This document shows, one piece after another, positions 8,271-17,734 of a stretch of 64,000 bases of DNA; position 1 is the stretch's first letter; every line of letters begins with the position of its first letter. Source of the DNA: Pseudomonas sp. Seg1 (lineage in GTDB: Bacteria > Pseudomonadota > Gammaproteobacteria > Pseudomonadales > Pseudomonadaceae). The stretch lies in NCBI RefSeq assembly GCF_018326005.1, contig NZ_AP021903.1:186001-250000 (forward strand), written 5' to 3'. The position numbers and the translations under genes are program-made. The notes under the pieces were generated by a model, which saw only the letters and a program-made list of their open reading frames with translations, was not told where the DNA came from and did not search any database.

Positions 8271-11200
8271 ATGTGGTGGAGCAAGAAGCAAGCGCAGGGA
8301 ACCGCAGGCCAACGCACGCTGGCGGCGCCGATGATCATGCCGCTGGAACCGCGCATGCTGTTCGACGGCGCTGTCGCCGCCACCGTGGCCGACACCGCAG
8401 CCCAAGCCGATAGCCACCCCGCGGCGGACGCGGCCAAGACGCCCACCGCCGATCACCCGACGGTCAGCAAGGACACCCACGGTCAGGCTGACGCCACCCC
8501 GGCCGTCAGCCCTGTCGCAGTGCCGGGCCAGAGCGTGGTGTTCGTCGATTCGCGGGTCAAGGATGCCGACAGCCTGCTCAAAGGTGTCGCGCCCGGCGCG
8601 CAAGTGGTCAAGCTCGATGCGAGCAAGGACGGTTTGCAGCAGATCGCCGATTACCTCAGTCAGCATCAGGGCGTCAGTTCGGTGCAGATCATTGCGCACG
8701 GCAATGCCGGCGACCTGTGGCTGGGCAACAGCTATCTGTCTGCCGACAACGTCGCGCAACGCAGCGCGATCCTCGGTGAAATCGGTAAGGACATGAATGC
8801 CGGCGGCGACATCCTGATCTACGGCTGCTACACCGCTGAAGGCGATCGCGGCTTGAGCTTCGTCGATTCTCTGGCACAGCTGACCGGCCGTGATGTGGCG
8901 GCTTCGAACAACCGTACCGGTGTGGGCGGCGATTGGGATCTGGAAATCGCCACTGGCACCATCGAAAGCGCCAACGTGCTGTCGACCAAGGCCATGAGTG
9001 AATATCAGTGGGGCCTGGCCACGTGGACCGCCACCAACAATGCGAACACCGGGGTCGGCTCGCTGCGGGCAGCCCTGGCGTCGGCGCAGAACGGCGATAT
9101 CGTCACGTTCAGCTCCGGCATGACCGTGCAACTCACCTCTGAACTGCTGATCAACAAGAGCATCACTGTCGATGGCGACCTGAACAACGACGGCGTGGCG
9201 GACGTGACCCTCGATGGTCAGTACAAAACCCGCGTCGTGGAAGTCACCTCGGCCAGCACTGTGACACTCGATGGTCTGGTGATCACCCGGGGACTGGTCT
9301 CCGGCAACGGTGGCAATGGTGGCTACGGCGCGACCGGCGCCATGGGTGGCGGGATTTTCAACGCCGGAGTCCTCACGCTGAAAAATGTCTCGGTCACCGG
9401 TAACGCGGCGGCGGGTGGCGGCGGCGGTGGTGGCGTCACGGGCGCCAACTATGGCGGCGGTGGTGGCGGTGGCGGCGGCCTCGGCGGTCAGGGCGGCGGT
9501 CATGGCGGCATCGCCGGGCCGGGCACCGGTACGCTGGGCGGCCAGGCTGGCAGCGGTGGCGTCGGCGGTTACGGTGGCGGTTACGACGCGACGCATATGG
9601 GCGGTCGCGGTGGCTCCACGACGGGCGGCGCCGGCGGGGTGGGCACGGCCGATTACAGCAACGGCGGCAATGGCGGCACGGCCAGTAACGGCACCATTTC
9701 CATTGGCGGCGGCGGTGGCGGTTCCGGCTGGGACAAGGTCGGCGGTGTCGGTGGTAATGCGGCCGGCGGCATTTACAACGCCTCCACCGGTACCCTGAAA
9801 ATCGTCGGTACTTCGGTCATCAGCAACAACATCGGCGCGGGCGGCGGTGGTGGTGGCGGCAGCGGCCTGGGCAGCAACAATCTGAACGGCGGTGATGGCG
9901 GGCGAGGGGTCGGCGCGATCTGGAACCAGGGCGGCACGGTGCTGATCACCGCCGCCAACTTCAGCGCCATCAGCGGCAACGCTGCCGGTAGCGGCGCCGG
10001 CGGTACAGAACTCGGCGGCGGCGTCACCGGTTCTGTGCCGTTGGCCTTCGCGGCGATCTACAACAACGGTGGCACGCTCAACACAGCCTATGTGGAGCCG
10101 CCGACCGCAACCATCGTGATGGCCGACACGGCGCTGAAAATCGGCGAAACCTCGCTGGTGACCATCACCTTCAGCCGCGCAGTGAGCGGTTTCACCAACG
10201 CCGACCTGACGATTGCCAATGGCACGCTGACGGCGGTGAGCAGCAGCGACGGCGGCCTCACCTGGACCGCGACCTTCACCCCAACCAACAACATCACCGA
10301 CAGCACCAACCTGATCACCCTCGACAACACTGGGGTAAATGCGATCAGCGACGGCGTGGCGGGCGTCGGTACGACCAACTCCGTCAATTACGCGATCGAT
10401 ACCGCCCGGCCGACCGTGACCATTGTGATGGCCGATACGGCAATAAAGATCGGTGATACCTCGCTGGTGACTTTCACCTTCAGTGAAGCCGTGACCGGTT
10501 TCACCAACGCCGACCTGACCATCGCCAATGGCACGCTGACGGCAGTCAGCAGCAGCGACGGCGGCATTACCTGGACGGGGACGTTCACCCCGACCGCCAG
10601 CATCACCGACACCACCAACCTCATCACCCTGGACAACACCGGCATCGCTGACCTGGCGGGCAACGCCGGCAGCGGCACCACCGACTCGAACAATTACGCG
10701 ATCGATACCGTACGGCCGACGGCGACCATTGTTGTTGCCGACACCAATCTGGCGGCAGGCGAAACCTCGGTGGTGACCATCACTTTCAGCGAAGCGGTGA
10801 GTGGTTTCACCATCGCCGATCTGACCGTGGCCAACGGCATCCTTAGCGGGCTGAGCAGCAGCGACGGCGGCATTACCTGGACGGCCACGCTGACGCCAAC
10901 CACAAGCGTCACCGACACCACCAACCTGATCACGCTGGACAACACCGGGGTCAATGATCTGGCCGGCAACGTCGGCAGCGGCACCACCAATTCCAACAAC
11001 TACGCGATCGACACCGTGCGGCCGACGGCGACCATCGTCGTCGCCGACAACGCGCTGAAAATCGGCGAAACCTCGCTGGTGACCATTACCTTCAGCGAAG
11101 CGGTGAGCGGGTTCACCAACGCCGACCTGAGCATCGCCAACGGCACGTTGACGGCGGTCAGCAGCGGCGATGGCGGTATCACCTGGACGGCGACTTTCAC

Positions 11201-14200
11201 GCCGACCGCGAGCATCACCGATGCGACCAACCTGATCACCCTGAACAACACCGGTATCAGCGATCTGAATGGTAATACCGGCAGCGGCACTACTGACTCC
11301 AACAACTACGCCATCGATACCGTGCGCCCGACCGCGACCATCGTTTTCGCTGACAACAGCCTGAAAATCGCTGAGACCTCGCTGGTGACCATCACCTTCA
11401 GCGAAGCGGTGAGCGGGTTCACCAACGCCGACCTGACCATTGCCAACGGCACGTTGACGGCGGTGAGCAGTAGCGACGGCGGTGTGACCTGGACCGCGAC
11501 GTTCACGCCGAGCGCGAACATCACCGATGCCACCAACGTCATCACCCTCGACCAGACCGGCGTCGCCGACCTGGCGGGCAACGCCGGCACTGGCACCGTC
11601 GATTCCGGCAACTACGCCATCGACACCCAGCGCCCGACCGCCACTATCGTGGTGGCGGATGCCAGCCTGAGCGCCGGTGAAACGTCGTTGGTAACCATCA
11701 CTTTCTCGGAAGCGGTGAGCGGTTTTACCAACGCCGATCTGACGATTCCCAACGGCACATTGACCGCCGTCAGCAGCAGCGACGGCGGGATTACCTGGAC
11801 CGCGACGTACACGCCGACGGTGGGGATCAACGACGCAACCAACGTCATTACCCTGGCCAATACCGGCATTGCCGACCTGGCCGGCAACGCCGGCAGCGGC
11901 ACGACCAACTCCAACAATTACAGTATCGACACGGTGCTGCCGACAGCCACTGTGATCATTGCCGACACCTCACTGAAAATCGGTGAGACCTCGCTGGTGA
12001 CCATCACCTTCAGCGAAGCGGTGACCGGTTTCACCAATGCCGACCTGACGATTGCCAACGGCACCCTGACGGCGGTGAGCAGCAGCGATGGCGGCGTCAC
12101 CTGGACGGCGACTTTCACGCCAACCAGCAACATCACTGACGCCACCAACCTGATCACCCTCGACAACAGCGGCGTACAAAACCTGTCCGGCAACGCCGGT
12201 AGCGGCACCACCGTTTCCAACAACTATGCCGTCGATACCGTACGGCCGACCGCGACCATCGTGGTCGCCGACACGGCGCTCGGCGTCGGCCAGACTTCGC
12301 TGGTGACCATCACCTTCAGCGAGGCGGTGAGCGGTTTCACCAACGCCGATCTGACCATCGCCAACGGTACGTTGAGCGCGGTCAGCAGCAGTGACGGCGG
12401 CATCACCTGGACGGCCACCTTCACGCCGTCTGCGGGAGTCACCGACACCAGCAACCTCATCACCCTGGACAACACCGGTATCGCCGACCTCGCTGGCAAT
12501 GCTGGCAGCGGCACCACCGATTCCAACAACTACGCGGTCGACAGTCAGCGCCCGACCGCCACCATCCTGGTGGCGGATGCCAGCCTGAGCGCCGGTGAAA
12601 CGTCGTTGGTAACCATCACTTTCTCGGAAGCGGTGAGCGGCTTTACCAATGCTGACCTGACGATTCCCAACGGCACATTGACCGCCGTCAGCAGCAGCGA
12701 TGGCGGTATTACCTGGACCGCGACTTACACGCCGGCGGCCGGAATCAATGACGCAACCAACGTCATTACCCTGGCCAATGCCGGCATCGCCGACCTGGCC
12801 GGTAACGCCGGCACCGGCGCCACCAATTCCGGCAACTTCACCATCGACACCGTAGTGCCGACGGCGACCGTGATCATTGCCGACCCCTCGCTGAAAATCG
12901 GCGAGACCTCGCTGGTGACCATCACCTTCAGCGAAGCAGTGACCGGTTTCACCAATGCCGACCTGACGATTGCCAACGGCACCCTGACGGCGGTGAGCAG
13001 CAGCGATGGCGGCATCACCTGGACGGCAACCTTCACGCCAACCAGCAACATCACCGACGCCACTAACCTGATCACCCTCGACAATTCCGGCGTGCAAAAT
13101 CTGTCCGGCAACGCCGGCAGCGGCACCACCGATTCGAACAACTACGCCGTCGACACCGTACGGCCGACCGCGACCATCGTGGTCGCCGACACGGCATTGG
13201 GTGTCGGTGAGACCTCGCTGGTGACCATCACCTTCAGCGAGGCGGTGAGCGGCTTCACCAACGCCGACCTGACCATCGCCAACGGTACGTTGAGCGCGGT
13301 CAGCAGCAGTGACGGCGGCATCACCTGGACGGCAACGTTCACGCCGTCTGCGGGAGTCACCGACACCAGCAACCTCATCACCCTGGACAACACCGGCATC
13401 GCCGATCTGGCGGGCAATACCGGCAGCGGCACCACCGATTCGAACAACTACGCGGTCGACAGTCAGCGTCCGACCGCCACGATCGTCATGAGTGATAGCG
13501 ATCTGCGTCCCGGCGAATCAGCGCTCGTCACGATCACCTTCAGCGAAGCGGTCAGCGGCTTCGACAATAGCGACCTGAGCGTCGCCAACGGCACGCTGAG
13601 TAACGTTTCGTCGAGCGACGGCGGCATCACCTGGACGGCGACGTTTACCCCAACCATCGGCGTCAGCGATGCCACCAATCTGATCGTCCTGAACAACAGC
13701 GGCATCAGCGATCTGACCGGCAACACCGGCACCGGTACCACCAACTCGGCCAACTACGCGGTGCAGACCGAAGTGCCGACCGCGACCATTGTCGTCGCGG
13801 ATACCGCGCTCAAGGCCGGTGAAACTTCCACGGTGACCATCACTTTCAGTGAGGCCGTCAGCGGTTTCGACAATGCCGATCTGAGCATTGCCAATGGCAC
13901 CCTGAGCAACGTCAGCAGCAGCGACGGCGGCGTGACCTGGACGGCGACGTTCACGCCAACCAGCAACATTACCGACACCAGTAATCTGATCACCCTCAAC
14001 AATGCCGGCGTGACCAACGCCTCGGGCAACAGCGGTGTCGGCTCCACCGATTCGAACAACTTCGCCATCGACACGGCGCTGCCGACCGCCACTATCGTGG
14101 TCGCCGACAATCGCCTGGGCATCGGTGAAACCACCACGGTGACCATCACCTTCAGCGAAGCGGTCAGCGGTTTTGACCTGTCGGACATCAGCGTTGCCAA

Positions 14201-15581
14201 TGGTCTGCTGTCGAACCTGACCAGCAGCGACGGCGGCGTTACCTGGACCGCTACGCTGACGCCGACCGCCAACGTCAATGACGCGACCAACCTGATCATC
14301 CTCGACACCGCCGGCGTGCAGGACCTGGCCGGCAACATTGGCGCGAGCGTTGCGATTTCCAATAACTACGCGCTCGACGCTACGCGGCCAACCGTCAACA
14401 TCGTGGTCGCCAATCCAAACCTGGGTATCGGCCAGACCACCACGGTGACCTTCACCTTCAGCGAGGCGGTGAGCAATTTCGACCTGTCCGACCTGAGCGT
14501 GACCAACGGCGATTTGAGCAACCTGAGCAGCAGCGACGGCGGCAAGACCTGGACCGCGACGTTCACCCCGACGGCCAGCGTGACCGATCCAAGCAATTTC
14601 ATCGCGCTGGACACCAGCAATGTCACCGATCTGGCCGGCAACGTCGGCAGTACCGTCGCGGTGTCGAACAACTACGCGCTGGACAGCGAACGGCCGACCG
14701 CCACGGTCGTCATCGCCAACCCGAACATGGGCATCGGTCAGACCTCGCAGGTGACCATTACCTTCAACGAGGCAGTCAGCGGTTTCGATCTGTCAGACCT
14801 CGTGGTGGCGAACGGCACCTTGTCCAACCTGAGCAGCAGCGATGGCGGCAAAACCTGGACCGCAACCCTGACGCCGAACGCCAACGTCAACAGCGCCAGC
14901 AACGCGATCAGCGTCAACAGTACCGGGGTCAGCGATGCGTCCGGGAACAGCGGCAGCGGAGTCAGCAGCTCCAATAACTACGCCATCAACACCGTGCCGG
15001 TGATCATTCCTCCAACCGTGCCGACCACGCCGACCAGCGTCGTCATTCCGGATCCGCTCATTCGCAGCAGCGACCCGGTGGTGCCACCACCGCCGCCGAA
15101 CGTGCCGCTGCAACCGGTCATCTTCACTGCGCCAACCGGCGATCTCGGTTCACCGCTGACCTTCGCGCCGTTGTTCGAACAACGGGTGATCGGCAACGGC
15201 ATTCGTCCGATTGGCGATATTTTCATCAATCACGGGGCCCTCAGCCGCAGCTTCATCGCGCAGGTGTTCAGCAGCAGTGACAGCGGCGGCGACGGTTCCG
15301 GCCACGGCTTCCTCGGCTTTGGTGGTGGCGATGGTGGCGTATTCGCCAGCAGCACGCTGGCGAGCCTGTTCAACCAGAACAGCGGTACCGAGCGTGATTC
15401 CTTGAACGCCTTCGGCAGTCAGTCGCTCAAGGCCGGCGATGTTTCCCAGGGCCTGCGCGGCGTATTTGGCGCACCGACACTGGGGCAGCAACTGCAACAA
15501 CTCAAAGACACCGAGCAGCAGCGGGTCGACAGCCTGGCGGCAGCTCTGCAACAGATCGGCATCAGCGAAATGTCGGCTTGA
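8271..15581 (+). CDS. Giant surface/secreted protein: LEPR motif, DUF4347, Gly-rich beta-helix, 16 Ig-like repeats
   Basis: I prefer ATG 8271 (GGTGAG upstream) to the in-frame GTG 8262; about 2,436 residues. No classical signal peptide is seen, but MPLEPRMLFDGAV near residue 24 is the LEPR-type N-terminal motif of very large exported proteins. A DUF4347 domain follows (about 85-240: VVFVDSRVKDADSLL, IIAHGNAGDLWLG, DILIYGCYTAEG), then a parallel beta-helix-like stretch, a Gly-rich region (about 345-580), sixteen Big_12-like Ig repeats (about 611-2240), a proline-rich linker and a Gly/Ser-rich C-terminus. I see no RTX nonapeptides, so it is not a standard LapA-type adhesin. The gene lies between a sulfotransferase and a TolC homologue, which points to export by the flanking adaptor genes. 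Confidence 0.85.
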   Translation: MWWSKKQAQGTAGQRTLAAPMIMPLEPRMLFDGAVAATVADTAAQADSHPAADAAKTPTADHPTVSKDTHGQADATPAVSPVAVPGQSVVFVDSRVKDADSLLKGVAPGAQVVKLDASKDGLQQIADYLSQHQGVSSVQIIAHGNAGDLWLGNSYLSADNVAQRSAILGEIGKDMNAGGDILIYGCYTAEGDRGLSFVDSLAQLTGRDVAASNNRTGVGGDWDLEIATGTIESANVLSTKAMSEYQWGLATWTATNNANTGVGSLRAALASAQNGDIVTFSSGMTVQLTSELLINKSITVDGDLNNDGVADVTLDGQYKTRVVEVTSASTVTLDGLVITRGLVSGNGGNGGYGATGAMGGGIFNAGVLTLKNVSVTGNAAAGGGGGGGVTGANYGGGGGGGGGLGGQGGGHGGIAGPGTGTLGGQAGSGGVGGYGGGYDATHMGGRGGSTTGGAGGVGTADYSNGGNGGTASNGTISIGGGGGGSGWDKVGGVGGNAAGGIYNASTGTLKIVGTSVISNNIGAGGGGGGGSGLGSNNLNGGDGGRGVGAIWNQGGTVLITAANFSAISGNAAGSGAGGTELGGGVTGSVPLAFAAIYNNGGTLNTAYVEPPTATIVMADTALKIGETSLVTITFSRAVSGFTNADLTIANGTLTAVSSSDGGLTWTATFTPTNNITDSTNLITLDNTGVNAISDGVAGVGTTNSVNYAIDTARPTVTIVMADTAIKIGDTSLVTFTFSEAVTGFTNADLTIANGTLTAVSSSDGGITWTGTFTPTASITDTTNLITLDNTGIADLAGNAGSGTTDSNNYAIDTVRPTATIVVADTNLAAGETSVVTITFSEAVSGFTIADLTVANGILSGLSSSDGGITWTATLTPTTSVTDTTNLITLDNTGVNDLAGNVGSGTTNSNNYAIDTVRPTATIVVADNALKIGETSLVTITFSEAVSGFTNADLSIANGTLTAVSSGDGGITWTATFTPTASITDATNLITLNNTGISDLNGNTGSGTTDSNNYAIDTVRPTATIVFADNSLKIAETSLVTITFSEAVSGFTNADLTIANGTLTAVSSSDGGVTWTATFTPSANITDATNVITLDQTGVADLAGNAGTGTVDSGNYAIDTQRPTATIVVADASLSAGETSLVTITFSEAVSGFTNADLTIPNGTLTAVSSSDGGITWTATYTPTVGINDATNVITLANTGIADLAGNAGSGTTNSNNYSIDTVLPTATVIIADTSLKIGETSLVTITFSEAVTGFTNADLTIANGTLTAVSSSDGGVTWTATFTPTSNITDATNLITLDNSGVQNLSGNAGSGTTVSNNYAVDTVRPTATIVVADTALGVGQTSLVTITFSEAVSGFTNADLTIANGTLSAVSSSDGGITWTATFTPSAGVTDTSNLITLDNTGIADLAGNAGSGTTDSNNYAVDSQRPTATILVADASLSAGETSLVTITFSEAVSGFTNADLTIPNGTLTAVSSSDGGITWTATYTPAAGINDATNVITLANAGIADLAGNAGTGATNSGNFTIDTVVPTATVIIADPSLKIGETSLVTITFSEAVTGFTNADLTIANGTLTAVSSSDGGITWTATFTPTSNITDATNLITLDNSGVQNLSGNAGSGTTDSNNYAVDTVRPTATIVVADTALGVGETSLVTITFSEAVSGFTNADLTIANGTLSAVSSSDGGITWTATFTPSAGVTDTSNLITLDNTGIADLAGNTGSGTTDSNNYAVDSQRPTATIVMSDSDLRPGESALVTITFSEAVSGFDNSDLSVANGTLSNVSSSDGGITWTATFTPTIGVSDATNLIVLNNSGISDLTGNTGTGTTNSANYAVQTEVPTATIVVADTALKAGETSTVTITFSEAVSGFDNADLSIANGTLSNVSSSDGGVTWTATFTPTSNITDTSNLITLNNAGVTNASGNSGVGSTDSNNFAIDTALPTATIVVADNRLGIGETTTVTITFSEAVSGFDLSDISVANGLLSNLTSSDGGVTWTATLTPTANVNDATNLIILDTAGVQDLAGNIGASVAISNNYALDATRPTVNIVVANPNLGIGQTTTVTFTFSEAVSNFDLSDLSVTNGDLSNLSSSDGGKTWTATFTPTASVTDPSNFIALDTSNVTDLAGNVGSTVAVSNNYALDSERPTATVVIANPNMGIGQTSQVTITFNEAVSGFDLSDLVVANGTLSNLSSSDGGKTWTATLTPNANVNSASNAISVNSTGVSDASGNSGSGVSSSNNYAINTVPVIIPPTVPTTPTSVVIPDPLIRSSDPVVPPPPPNVPLQPVIFTAPTGDLGSPLTFAPLFEQRVIGNGIRPIGDIFINHGALSRSFIAQVFSSSDSGGDGSGHGFLGFGGGDGGVFASSTLASLFNQNSGTERDSLNAFGSQSLKAGDVSQGLRGVFGAPTLGQQLQQLKDTEQQRVDSLAAALQQIGISEMSA
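9307..10010 (+). repeat. Glycine-rich low-complexity coding segment
   Basis: About 235 codons inside the giant gene are dominated by GGN/GGY/GGG runs interleaved with GGIFNAG, GGIYNAS and AAIYNNGG turns. This pattern suits successive beta-helix coils with Gly-rich loops. It is coding and in frame, with no stop codon. Confidence 0.75.
10101..14996 (+). repeat. Array of 16 tandem Ig-like repeat units (306 bp each)
   Basis: Each unit begins PTATIVVAD-like, then GETSLVTITFSEAVSGF, a (N/D)ADL strand, SSSDGG(I/V)TWTATFTP, and ends near SNNYAIDT. The first unit is 309 bp. All later starts from 10410 to 14694 fall at exact 306-bp steps. Units 1-11 carry FTNADL or a close variant; units 12-16 carry FDNSDL/FDLSDL, so there are two subfamilies. 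Confidence 0.92.
11634..13469 (+). repeat. 918-bp three-unit duplication inside the Ig array
   Basis: Units 6-8 (11634-12551) are copied as units 9-11 (12552-13469). The protein differs at only about 2-3 residues between units 7 and 10 and between units 8 and 11. A distinctive stretch at 11661 recurs exactly 918 bases later at 12579. This is a recent in-frame triplication-unit duplication by recombination. Confidence 0.85.
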
Positions 15582-15627
15582 ACAAACAACTACTCAACAC
15601 TGTGCGGGACCTAGGGGCGATCCAGGG

Positions 15628-17145
15628 ATGAAGACAAGTCAGAAGTTGTTCGGCGCCAGCCTGCTGGCGCTGGCGATCAGCGGATGTGCAGTGACCAGTG
15701 AGCCGATTGAGCGCAGCGTCAGCGAACAACGAGCCAGAACCGATCTGCAAAGCATGTACAAGGATCAGGAACCGCTGCGCGGCCCGTTGACCCTGCACCA
15801 GGCCATGGCCCGCGCGGTGAAATACAACCTCGAAGGTCGTTTGAAAATCATGGAGGAAGCGCTGGCCAAGCGGCAGCTCGACCTCGCCAGTTTCGACATG
15901 CTGCCGCGCATGGCACTGGATGCCGGGTACGTCGGGCGCAACAACGTCAACGCCTCCAGCAGCCAGAGCGTGCGTACCGGCACTCAGTCTCTGGAACCGT
16001 CGACCTCGCAGGATCGTGACCGCGAGGTTGCCGACCTGACCATGGTCTGGAACGTCCTCGACTTCGGCGTCAGCTACATCAGCGCCAAACAGCAGGGCGA
16101 CCAGCGCCTGATCGTGCAGGAACGGCGGCGCAAAGTGATCAACACCATCGTCCAGGACGTGCGCTCGGCCTATTGGCGAGCAATGGCCGCCGAACGTCTG
16201 CTCAAGCAGATCGACAGCCTGATGGCGCGGGTGCAGACCGCCCGCGACAACAGCCAGACCCTGAGCGATCAACGCATTGGTGATCCGGTGCAATCGCTGA
16301 GTTATCAGCGTTCGCTGATCGAAGCCACCCGACAGCTGGAAGAACAGCGCCGCGCCTTGTCGCTGGCGAAAACCGAGCTGGCGACGCTGATCAACCTGCC
16401 ATTGGGCACCAACCTGACCCTGGCTACCGATGACGGCTACCAGATTCCCGAGCTCAAGGTTGGTCTGGCCAAGCTTGAGCAAGAAGCCCTGACCAGCCGC
16501 CCGGAACTGCGCGAGCAGGATTACCAGACGCGCATCAGCGCCGCCGAAACCCGCAAAGCCATGTTGCGTCTGTTGCCGGGCCTGGAGTTTTCGGCGGGCG
16601 GGCATTACGACAGCAACTCCTTCCTGGTCGAGCAGGGCTGGGCCGACTACGGCGTCAAAGTCACCTGGAACCTGTTCAACGTGATCTCCGCGCCGGCGGC
16701 GATCAACGTCGCCAAGGCTGGCGAAGAAGTCGCCAGTGCGCGGCGTCAGGCGATGTCGATTGCGGTGCTGGCGCAGCTCTATGTGGCCAACGCCAACTAT
16801 CAAGAAGCCTTGCGCCAGTTCAAGACCAACCAACAACTGTCCGACATTGACGGGCAAATCGTCGGCCAATTGCGCAATCGTCATCAGGCTGCCGGTATTG
16901 GTGAACTGGAGCTGATTCAGGGCGAGTTGAACAACTTGCAGGCGGATTTGCGTCGCGACCTGTCGTACGCCGATCTGCGCAATGCCTACGGCCAGATCTT
17001 CGCCAGCGCCGGCCTCGATCCGTTGCCTGATCAGGTGCAATCCACCGAAGTGCAGTCGATCGCCACCGCGCTGGCCAATCGCGAGTCGGCGTGGGCGGCG
17101 GGGGATATCTCGGTGCCGGCAGTCGCCCATGCCTCGGCGCAGTGA
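15628..17145 (+). CDS. TolC-type outer-membrane efflux lipoprotein
   Basis: I chose ATG 15628, just after CCAGGG, because it gives a clean lipoprotein signal (LLALAISGCAV, lipobox Cys about residue 22). The 505-residue protein has the two OEP repeats of TolC-like channels: long Ala/Gln/Arg-rich helices, LPRMALDAGYVGRNN and LPGLEFSAGGHYDSNS strands, and WNVLDFGVSY / WNLFNVISAP at the two pore-entry segments. It would form the outer-membrane exit duct for the giant protein encoded 46 bases upstream, working with the HlyD-like proteins at the left of the window. The APS kinase start overlaps its 3' end, showing co-transcription. Confidence 0.87.
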   Translation: MKTSQKLFGASLLALAISGCAVTSEPIERSVSEQRARTDLQSMYKDQEPLRGPLTLHQAMARAVKYNLEGRLKIMEEALAKRQLDLASFDMLPRMALDAGYVGRNNVNASSSQSVRTGTQSLEPSTSQDRDREVADLTMVWNVLDFGVSYISAKQQGDQRLIVQERRRKVINTIVQDVRSAYWRAMAAERLLKQIDSLMARVQTARDNSQTLSDQRIGDPVQSLSYQRSLIEATRQLEEQRRALSLAKTELATLINLPLGTNLTLATDDGYQIPELKVGLAKLEQEALTSRPELREQDYQTRISAAETRKAMLRLLPGLEFSAGGHYDSNSFLVEQGWADYGVKVTWNLFNVISAPAAINVAKAGEEVASARRQAMSIAVLAQLYVANANYQEALRQFKTNQQLSDIDGQIVGQLRNRHQAAGIGELELIQGELNNLQADLRRDLSYADLRNAYGQIFASAGLDPLPDQVQSTEVQSIATALANRESAWAAGDISVPAVAHASAQ

Positions 17146-17734
17146 TGTGCTGGCGCCGAGCGCCAGCATCAGCCGCACACAACTCGAAGCCCGCAACGGC
17201 CATCGAGGTGCGGCGATTCTGTTGACGGGGCTTCCGGCGGCGGGCAAATCGACGCTGGCGCAAGCGCTGCACGCTGAGTTGTTCGCGCGAGGTGTGCAGA
17301 GCGTGGTGCTCGACGGCGATGGTTTGCGCGTCGGCCTCAACCGCGATCTGGGCTTCACCGATGCGGATCGCCGGGAAAACATTCGCCGCGCCAGTGAACT
17401 GGCCGCTTTGCTGGTCGAAAATGGCCAGATCGTGATTCTGGCGATGATTGCGCCATTGGCAGAGTTACGCGAAGTGTTCGCTGAACGCTTGGGTGAGGAC
17501 TATTGCGAGGTCTGGTGCAACGCCGCGTTGGCGGTGTGCGAGCAGCGTGATCCGAAAGGGCATTACGCCCGTGCGCGACGCGGTGAATTGCCGGGGTTTA
17601 CCGGGGTGTCGGCACCGTACGAGCCACCGTTGCAGGCGTCTTTGGTGGTCGACACCGGGGTGCAATCGGTCGAGGCCTGCCTTGATTGCCTGCTGACCTG
17701 GCTCGGCGAGTGCTCGGTGTTGCCACACGCATGA
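17129..17734 (+). CDS. cysC: Adenylylsulfate (APS) kinase
   Basis: A 201-residue protein from ATG 17129, overlapping the tolC-like gene by 17 bases; GTG 17147 is a possible later start. GLPAAGKST (34-42) is the ATP P-loop. VVLDGDGLRVGLNRDLGF and DPKGHYARARRGELPGF are APS-kinase signatures, as is the APYEPP segment. It phosphorylates adenosine 5'-phosphosulfate to PAPS, the donor used by sulfotransferases. No ATP sulfurylase gene is beside it, so APS must come from elsewhere in the genome. Being encoded between two sulfotransferases, it looks dedicated to sulfation rather than to cysteine synthesis. Confidence 0.9.
   Translation: MPRRSDVLAPSASISRTQLEARNGHRGAAILLTGLPAAGKSTLAQALHAELFARGVQSVVLDGDGLRVGLNRDLGFTDADRRENIRRASELAALLVENGQIVILAMIAPLAELREVFAERLGEDYCEVWCNAALAVCEQRDPKGHYARARRGELPGFTGVSAPYEPPLQASLVVDTGVQSVEACLDCLLTWLGECSVLPHA

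Noticed and set aside
10088..14974. Long open frames of about 101 codons on the strand opposite the Ig repeats
   Set aside because: They recur every 306 bp because the sense repeats do; they have no ribosome sites and no plausible protein features.
10101..14996. Regular direct repeats as a possible CRISPR array
   Set aside because: The 306-bp units are coding throughout and in frame, with no spacers and no cas genes.
8271..15581. Giant protein as a LapA-type RTX adhesin
   Set aside because: No GGxGxDxLx nonapeptides, no LapG-type cleavage region that I recognise, and no lapD/lapG genes nearby.
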